Below, in pieces: positions 58,229 to 64,000 of a stretch of DNA of 64,000 bases. The DNA lies in the NCBI RefSeq assembly GCF_000765905.2, contig NZ_JRPL02000011.1, positions 1 through 64,000 of the forward strand. The letters run 5' to 3'. The stretch's first letter is position 1, and every line of letters starts with the position of its first letter. The position numbers and the translations under genes were made by a program. The notes under the pieces were generated by a model. It did not search any database and was not told the DNA's origin. It was given only the letters and a program-made list of their open reading frames with translations. This DNA comes from Helicobacter trogontum. GTDB lineage: Bacteria > Campylobacterota > Campylobacteria > Campylobacterales > Helicobacteraceae.

Positions 58229-60047
58229 ATGACACTAGAAGAATTAGAAACAATAGGCGATAAGATGTTTGATGCTATCGAGGATTTTATGAAAGTCATC
58301 AAAACTGGGAATTTGAAGAAAATCAAAAAGGCAGTAGAGACTTTTCCTATCACACAAGCGCATAATTCTAAAAAAACACATATTGCGTATGTTCCGGTAT
58401 CTGCGTTGGCTCATGCGGGGCTAGCGTATGAGAAGACACAAAGCTTTGAAGTTATGGAATATCTTGAAAGCTTGGGGCTTAGGGCGGATTATTGTAGTCC
58501 GTTTTCCACAGGAGACAATGCACTCACCGCCTATATTGAGAATAGGGGCACAAGCGATGTAGTGATTGAGTATTTTTTAAGCAAAGATGCAAGTTTTGAA
58601 GTGTATGATAAAGGTGATGGCGGGACGCCTTTGCATTCTTGGGCTAGGTTTAATGAGGTGAGTTTTTTAGAGTTAGCCTTAAAGCATGGGGCAAATCCTA
58701 ATATCAAACGCATTAAAGGTGAGGAGGAGTATTCTTGGGATGAATAGGTGCTACTCCTTTAATCCATGCAGCGTTTGCAGATAAAAAGCCTGTAGGAGCA
58801 GCACTAAAAGTGCTTACAAAATATGGTGCAGATATTAATGCTGCCTATTGTGGGCTAGACTATAAGCATGATTATAAAAAATATGCAGAGCCTGAAACTC
58901 CGCTAGATAATGCTTTTAATAATGTTCTAAATAAAAAGTTTTTAAAAACTTAGGGGCTAAGACTTGGGAAGAGTTAGTAAAAGATTATGAGATTGATACA
59001 AGCCTACCTTATGAAGAGCAAGTGAAAATGTATGAGGAGAAAAGAAAGGATATGAGCTTTACCCCAAAAGGTGAGATTACAGACATTAAAGAAGCGTTTA
59101 AGAATCTAGATAAAAAGTCAAAAAATCTCAAAGATGAGATTCTAAATATCTTAAAAGCCCAATACAAACTTTGGAAAAAAGATAAAAAGGTGAATGAAAA
59201 AACTCTTAGCTTTAGTGAGGATTTGCTAGAGATTTTAGAATATGATACGAAAAATCTCAAAGGAGCTTGTAAAAAGGCTTGGATAAAAGATTTAGAAGAA
59301 GAAGCAGATGCGATTTATGATTCTATGTATAGCTTTAAAATGGAGCGTGATAATCCAGAGAAGTTTAAAAAACTTGAAGCGCGTATTCAAAAGGCAATTT
59401 CTTTAGAATACGCCATTATGGAAAAGCTAAAAGCATTAAGAGCTAATCAAAATATCGCCTCTCTTTCAAACAAAGAGATTTTAAAAAACTATAAAGAAAT
59501 TTTTGAGGGTGCTTTAGAAAAAGAGATTGCTGAAATTTTGTTTGTAGTTTTACAAAACGATGATGAAGAGAGCGCACTTGAAATCATCAAAAAAGCATGC
59601 AAAGAGGATATAATTGATGAAGATTTTGATATTTACTTACCAGAATTAAGGCTAAATACGCCAATTCTAATCGCAGTAGCGTTTTTTAATCGTGCAAAAA
59701 TCATTAGCTATCTTTTAAGCCAAGATTATGAGATAGATCGATCAGACTTTGGGAATACGCCACTTTTTCTAGCAGCTAAAAAGGGACATATAGAATCTGC
59801 TAAAGTTTTAATCAAAAATGGTGCAGATATAGATTATATCAACTGCTTTAATGAAAAGCTCCTGCTAGAAACAATTCTAGCAAATCTCCCACAAAGCACA
59901 GCAATGTGTGAGCTTTTAATAGAAAGTGGTGCAAAGGTGGATAACAAGATGCTAGAAGCCACAAAGGCAAAGCTAAGTGAAGCAGAAAATGAAAAGCAGA
60001 AAAAAGCTATACAAGAGCTCATTGCTAAGATAGAATCTAAGTTATAA
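58229..60047 (+). pseudogene. Ankyrin-repeat protein gene, split by two frameshifts
   Basis: Three frames read one protein. 58229-58747 gives 172 residues with ankyrin units (GGTPLHSWARF, LELALKHGANPN). The next frame carries on with GATPLIHAAFADKKPVG and ADINAAYCG up to TAG at 58951. The third frame resumes KNLGAKTWEEL and runs to 60047, with a coiled charged middle and two more ankyrin units (NTPLFLAAKKGHIESAKVL). Each join is repaired by one extra A (in GATGAATAGG and in the A5 run at 58944-58948). Restored length is about 605 residues. The function of the intact form is unknown; it lies beside a type I restriction locus. Confidence 0.75.
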
Positions 60048-60134
60048 TATTTTGCAACCCCTTAGAGCTAAAATCTTTGTCATTTTAGCTCTAAAAGCAT
60101 TACAAAAGTCTCAATCGCTTCTTCAGATTCTACA

Positions 60135-60164
60135 TATAGATTCTAAGCTTACTTAGAATCTATA
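60135..60164. terminator. Perfect 13-bp hairpin made of an inverted AGATTCT pair
   Basis: TATAGATTCTAAG (60135-60147) and CTTAGAATCTATA (60152-60164) pair perfectly around the loop CTTA. The hairpin lies between the ankyrin gene and hsdM, which converge, and ends 3 bp before the hsdM stop codon. On the plus strand CTTTTATA follows. A shared bidirectional terminator is likely. Confidence 0.6.
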
Positions 60165-60167
60165 CTT

Positions 60168-61703
60168 TTATACTCCTTCTAATTCACGCACTAAGCTATC
60201 AATTTGATTTCTTAAAGCACTTTGGCGTTTTACTATTTCTTCTATTTCTTTATTTAGTGCTTGTATGTCAATTATCTCTCTTGTATCCTTTGCTTCTACA
60301 TAGCTAGATACACTTAAGTTATAATCATTTTTTGCGATCTCTTCATTACTTACAAGCTTAGCAAGATAAGGCACTTCTTTTCTATCTTTATAGAGTTTTA
60401 GGATATTTTCTAAGTTCTCTTTGCTTAGCATATTTTTATTAGTTACTTTGATAAATTCATCATTTGCATTGATAAATAGAGTTTGTTTATCCATTTTATT
60501 TTTTCTAAGCACCAAAATGCACACCGCAATGCCTGTCCCAAAAAAGAGATTTGGTGCTAGAGAGATCACACAATCAATAAAATTCTCTTCCACCATATAT
60601 TTTCTTATATCTTTTTCTGCTCCACCTCTATACATTACACCAGGGAAGCAAACAATCGCTGCACTTCCTTTCTCACTAAGCCAAGAAAGAGAATGCATCA
60701 CAAAGGCAAGATCTGCTTTTGAAGTAGGTGCTAGAACTCCTGCTTTGTTAAATCTCTCATCATTGATTAAAAGCGCATTGTCTTTGCCCTCCCACTTGGT
60801 GCTATAAGGAGGATTGCTAACAATTGCATCAAAAGGTTCTAACTCCTTATGATTTTCACTTGGCTTTATCAAAGTATCTCCATGAGCGATATCAAAACGC
60901 ATATAATTCACATCATGCAAAAACATATTCATTCTTGCAAGGTTGTAGGTGGTGATATTTATCTCTTGACCAAAATAACCCTTTTTAGGATCGCTTTTTA
61001 GCGATTTCTTATACTGCAAGAGTAGCGATCCACTCCCACAAGCAGGATCATAGACTTTATTTGGCTTGTTATTATTATGCAAGGTGATTTCTACTAGGAG
61101 TTTGCTTACTTCTTGTGGGGTAAAAAACTCTCCTCCACTTTTACCCGCATTACTTGCATACATTTTCATCAAGTATTCATAAGCATCACCAAAGGTATCA
61201 ATCTCATTTTCATTATAGTGGAGCTCAAGCTTAGAAATTGATTCCATAATCTTTAGAATCTTTTTATTACGCTCCAAATTGTCTGCACCAAGCTTCTTAG
61301 AATACAAATCCAAATCATCAAAAAGCCCCTTAAAGCTCTTTTCACTCTCACTTCCATTAGCACTAGATTCTATTGCTTTGAAAATTTCATTCAAATCTTC
61401 ATTTAGGGTTTTTAGATCTGCATTTTTAAATACATTTGAAAAAAGATGACTTGGCTTTATAAAAAACCCCTTGGCATTAATAATATCATCTTTACCATTT
61501 TGAGCTTTTTCATCATCTAGATTTTCATAATCTTTTTTATGGAATGTCTGAATATAGCTTTTTAGATTTTCAGAGATAAAGTAATAAAACAAAAATCCCA
61601 AAACATAGCTCTTAAAATCCCAGCCATCGACACTGCCACGCAGCTCATTTGCAATTTTCCAAATGGTTTTGTGTAGCTCCTCTCTCTCAATGACACTTTT
61701 CAT
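60168..61703 (-). CDS. hsdM: Type I restriction-modification DNA methyltransferase subunit
   Basis: A 511-residue N6-adenine methyltransferase. A helical N-terminal HsdM domain (about residues 8-140) precedes the SAM motif [14 protein letters not shown] (about 215-228) and the catalytic NPPY in [12 protein letters not shown] (about 295). With HsdS it methylates the target, and with HsdR it forms the restriction complex. Its ATG overlaps the restored hsdS stop (TAATG). Gene order is R-S-M on the minus strand. Confidence 0.95.
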   Translation of the reverse strand: MKSVIEREELHKTIWKIANELRGSVDGWDFKSYVLGFLFYYFISENLKSYIQTFHKKDYENLDDEKAQNGKDDIINAKGFFIKPSHLFSNVFKNADLKTLNEDLNEIFKAIESSANGSESEKSFKGLFDDLDLYSKKLGADNLERNKKILKIMESISKLELHYNENEIDTFGDAYEYLMKMYASNAGKSGGEFFTPQEVSKLLVEITLHNNNKPNKVYDPACGSGSLLLQYKKSLKSDPKKGYFGQEINITTYNLARMNMFLHDVNYMRFDIAHGDTLIKPSENHKELEPFDAIVSNPPYSTKWEGKDNALLINDERFNKAGVLAPTSKADLAFVMHSLSWLSEKGSAAIVCFPGVMYRGGAEKDIRKYMVEENFIDCVISLAPNLFFGTGIAVCILVLRKNKMDKQTLFINANDEFIKVTNKNMLSKENLENILKLYKDRKEVPYLAKLVSNEEIAKNDYNLSVSSYVEAKDTREIIDIQALNKEIEEIVKRQSALRNQIDSLVRELEGV

Positions 61704-61841
61704 TATCTAGCCTCCTTAAAAGTAAGTAGTTTGTTTCTATAATATTCATACTGCTTTTTTCTAGCTTCTAATTCTGCTGGGATTCCACTTGTGAGATCCC
61801 GTTGTTAGTGCGTGGAATTTATCTAAAATGCTAACGATTTT

Positions 61842-61874
61842 TTCTTGCACTTCAAGCGGTGGGATTGGGATTTG
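61842..61874 (-). repeat. hsdS internal repeat, copy 2
   Basis: A 33-bp stretch identical to 62448-62480. It codes for the conserved PIPPLEVQE end of the second recognition domain. Confidence 0.8.
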
Positions 61875-62447
61875 AAAGGCTTTAAATTCTTCCTTTGTAA
61901 TTGTAGGAATTGTGGCCCCACGGGCTTTTGAGCGCTTAAATTGAAAAGCATTATACAGTTGATAAGCAAAATATTTTTTATTAATATCTATTTTATAATT
62001 TTGAAAAACTGCAATAGTTCTATCAATATAGCAATCATATTGCGTAATTGCAACGCGACCTAACTGCACCCCTTGCAAACTAACGATTACAGAATTTTTT
62101 GGACAAAAAATACTTTTTGGTTGTGCAATTTTTGAAATCGTTGATTTCGTATAGTTACTTAATTGCATATTTTTACCAATATCTGCCGTTTGAACAAATG
62201 GCATAGATTCTATACCACCATACCATCTAGTATCTCCATAAGGTTGCGGAAATGAACCCCTTCTAGCCTCACATATTTCCCCCAGTGTTTTTAGCTCATA
62301 TCCGCCGCTAGATTCTAAATATTCTAAAGACAAAAGCTTGTTGCGGTAGTATTCATATTGTTTGATGTGTGATTCTAATTCTCTTTCTAATTCTTCTTCT
62401 AACTTTCTTTTTAATTCTGTAAAAGTATCTAGAATCTTTACTATTTC

Positions 62448-62480
62448 TTCTTGCACTTCAAGCGGTGGGATTGGGATTTG
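62448..62480 (-). repeat. hsdS internal repeat, copy 1
   Basis: Identical 33-bp partner of 61842-61874, at the end of the first recognition domain. Exact repeats here can promote domain swapping between hsdS halves or alleles. Confidence 0.8.
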
Positions 62481-62943
62481 GAAATTTTTAAATGCTTTCA
62501 TATCCACAGAGGCAAAGCCTGAAACATTTGTATTTTGCTTACACCATTGCCCCAAGATAAAGCAATAATAATAAATAAACTTCATATCGATAGCAATATC
62601 ACAATTCACCTTTTTGCTTAAAAAGGTGAATCGTTGATTCGCCAACGAATCAACGATTATTAATGCGTGTTCACCAATCGTGGCAGTCGTAGAAATAATA
62701 ATAGAATTTTTGGGAAAAAGTTTGCCTCCCTTTAGTGCTTTAGGGGTAATGTGCTGCAGTGAATCACTTAAGATTCTACCATTGGTGCGAATATCGTCCA
62801 TTCTAAACCAAGGGATAGTCCCACCTTCCCAAAATTCCTTATTTGCTTTTGATGGAGTGTAGCCGTTTTTAATCTCAAAGATTTCCCCCAATGCTTTAAA
62901 CTTCACGCCATTTGGACAAAGCTCTTTTAGTAGTTTTTCTATT

Positions 62944-64000
62944 TTATTCATCCTCTTCCTTTTTTAGCAAAACCCTAAATTTTTCAAAAAATGCTTGAAG
63001 TTTATGGATAATTCTTTTTGTATCTTCATTGCCTGCACTTTTTGAAGCAAAAATATCTCTAGGTGGAAATAAAGATTCTATATCCATTCCCTTGTCTTGA
63101 AAGAAATTTAACTCAAAGGCTTCATCTAGATACTCTTTTGTCAAATCTTCATTTAGATTCTCATCTTCTATGATTTTTTGTAATTCTTGCTCTTTTTTGC
63201 TTTGCATAAAGCTTTTAAAAAGGGTTTTATAATCGCTAGTTTTGTTATTATCAATTTGTTCTAAGAACTCTTCAATAAGCTCTTTTTTATCCCTTAGGCT
63301 TGGGTTTGAAATAAGTGTTTTTAAGATGGTTTCTTTTGTTTTTACTTGATTTAAATCTTGATTTGTTTTGTGATATTCTTCAAGTAGGAATAAGATGAAA
63401 TCTACATTAATCTCATTTTGTTTGATGAGTTCTATCTCAAATATTAAATCATCATTGATATTTTCTTTTTCTTTCTCTTTTCTTAGAGTGTTGTAAAGCT
63501 CTAAATAATGGCTTTGATAGTCTTGCTTATCTCTGATATTTAAAGGATTTTTAAATTCATCAAAAAGATTTAATATATTTTCAAGTTTTAGAATCTCATT
63601 GAAAATTTTGATGAATTCTTGTTGCTCTTCTTGCTTGGTTAATGGAAATGAGCAAAGATCAAACTTTTGATTTAATTCTTCTACTAATGCAGCGTATTTT
63701 TTGAAATAAGAAGTAAAATTCCCCAATAAAACAATATTTGATGCTCTCTCATCGCCAAACATCTTTAGACTTTCATTTGTAGCTTCTTCTAGATCTCTAA
63801 AACACACGACATTGCCACAGACTTTTTGTTCATTTAGGATTCTATTAGTGCGTGAAAAGGCTTGAAGTAGTCCATGATATTTTAGATTTTTATCGACATA
63901 AAGGGTATTTATCGTTTTAGAATCAAATCCTGTTAGAAACATATTGACTACTATGAGCAAATCTAGCTCTTTATTTTTGAGCTTTTGTGATACATCTTTG
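62944..64000 (-). CDS. hsdR: Type I restriction endonuclease subunit, C-terminal part
   Basis: The frame is open to the right edge (read from 63999), so only the last 352 residues are present. It holds helicase motifs V and VI (NMFLTGFDSKTINTLYVDKN and LLQAFSRTNRILN, in part) and the long helical C-terminal domain that contacts HsdM. The N-terminal nuclease and first helicase lobe lie outside the window. It overlaps hsdS by 8 bp, which marks one operon. Confidence 0.9.
   Translation of the reverse strand, partial: KDVSQKLKNKELDLLIVVNMFLTGFDSKTINTLYVDKNLKYHGLLQAFSRTNRILNEQKVCGNVVCFRDLEEATNESLKMFGDERASNIVLLGNFTSYFKKYAALVEELNQKFDLCSFPLTKQEEQQEFIKIFNEILKLENILNLFDEFKNPLNIRDKQDYQSHYLELYNTLRKEKEKENINDDLIFEIELIKQNEINVDFILFLLEEYHKTNQDLNQVKTKETILKTLISNPSLRDKKELIEEFLEQIDNNKTSDYKTLFKSFMQSKKEQELQKIIEDENLNEDLTKEYLDEAFELNFFQDKGMDIESLFPPRDIFASKSAGNEDTKRIIHKLQAFFEKFRVLLKKEEDE

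Larger units (their letters stand above)
61703..62951 (-). pseudogene. hsdS: Type I specificity subunit, frameshifted near the 3' end
   Basis: The open frame (61761-62951, 396 residues) holds two target-recognition domains, each starting near LGEI and ending FQIPIPPLEVQE, joined by the helical spacer ELESHIKQYEYYRNKLLSLE. It ends abnormally in TTGSHKWNPSRIRS. Removing one G from the GGG at 61798-61800 restores LTTDLTSGIPAELEARKKQY (and onward) up to TAA at 61703-61705, overlapping the hsdM ATG. The lost part is the C-terminal helix that pairs with the central spacer. The shortened protein might still work in part. Overlap with hsdR is 8 bp. Confidence 0.75.

Noticed and set aside
57982-58353. 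123-codon minus-strand frame between leuA and the ankyrin gene
   Set aside because: It overlaps the start of the ankyrin gene, which has a good ribosome-binding site, and has no recognisable sequence.
58229-64000. Novel multi-gene defence island around the restriction locus
   Set aside because: Only a standard type I R-S-M set and a broken ankyrin gene are present. No further effector or nuclease gene can be supported inside the window.

Overview
The window is AT-rich chromosomal DNA from an epsilonproteobacterium (Campylobacterota), most likely a non-pylori, enterohepatic-type Helicobacter. Pointers are the short rpsU, the futalosine-pathway gene mqnD next to ftsY, the infB-ylxR-thrB cluster, flavodoxin, luxS, a CstA peptide transporter and a short PGI. 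No rRNA, intact insertion sequence or CRISPR array was seen. The genus is inferred from gene content, not from a marker alignment.

Layout. 0-1 kb: the 3' end of a gene, a strongly promoted candidate small RNA (about 570-722) and tRNA-Ser(GGA). 1-10.8 kb: an SH3/NlpC-P60 cell-wall hydrolase coupled to an ArsC/YffB-like protein, cstA, a chemoreceptor and pgi. 11-18 kb: a large PutA-derived protein that seems to have lost its catalytic residues, a truncated glycosyltransferase, mraY, and the wreck of a phage-type integrase. 18-30.5 kb: rpsU, purA with a HisZ-like protein, lpxK, a dicarboxylate transporter, mqnD/ftsY, two lipoproteins, luxS, queF, fldA and a class V aminotransferase. 31-39.9 kb: a DUF6056-like membrane protein, pgsA-rseP and thrB-ylxR-infB. 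40-48.3 kb: a copper-type TonB receptor, serB, pepF, and a three-gene unit of histidine kinase, response regulator and outer-membrane protein. 48.4-54.5 kb: a tripartite heavy-metal RND efflux operon with an extra small ORF. 54.8-58 kb: a solitary type II secretion F protein and leuA. 58.2-64 kb: an accessory block with a frameshifted ankyrin-repeat gene and a type I restriction-modification locus (hsdR partial, hsdS frameshifted, hsdM).

Most interesting signals. (1) The near-palindromic heptamer AGATTCT/AGAATCT (AGAWTCT) occurs about a hundred times in the window, in all reading frames and between genes. That is roughly eight times the composition expectation, and inverted pairs sit between convergent genes, as uptake-sequence pairs do in Neisseria and Pasteurellaceae. 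(2) A 1054-residue protein follows the PutA fold order but lacks the catalytic parts of both domains. (3) A compact RNA locus has a consensus promoter, overlapping alternative stems and an intrinsic terminator. (4) Decay marks include a dead integrase, a dead glycosyltransferase, two frameshifts in the ankyrin gene and one in hsdS.

Start codons were chosen by ribosome-binding sites where possible, so several genes begin downstream of the longest possible ORF. Family assignments come from motif recognition only; no database search was run.
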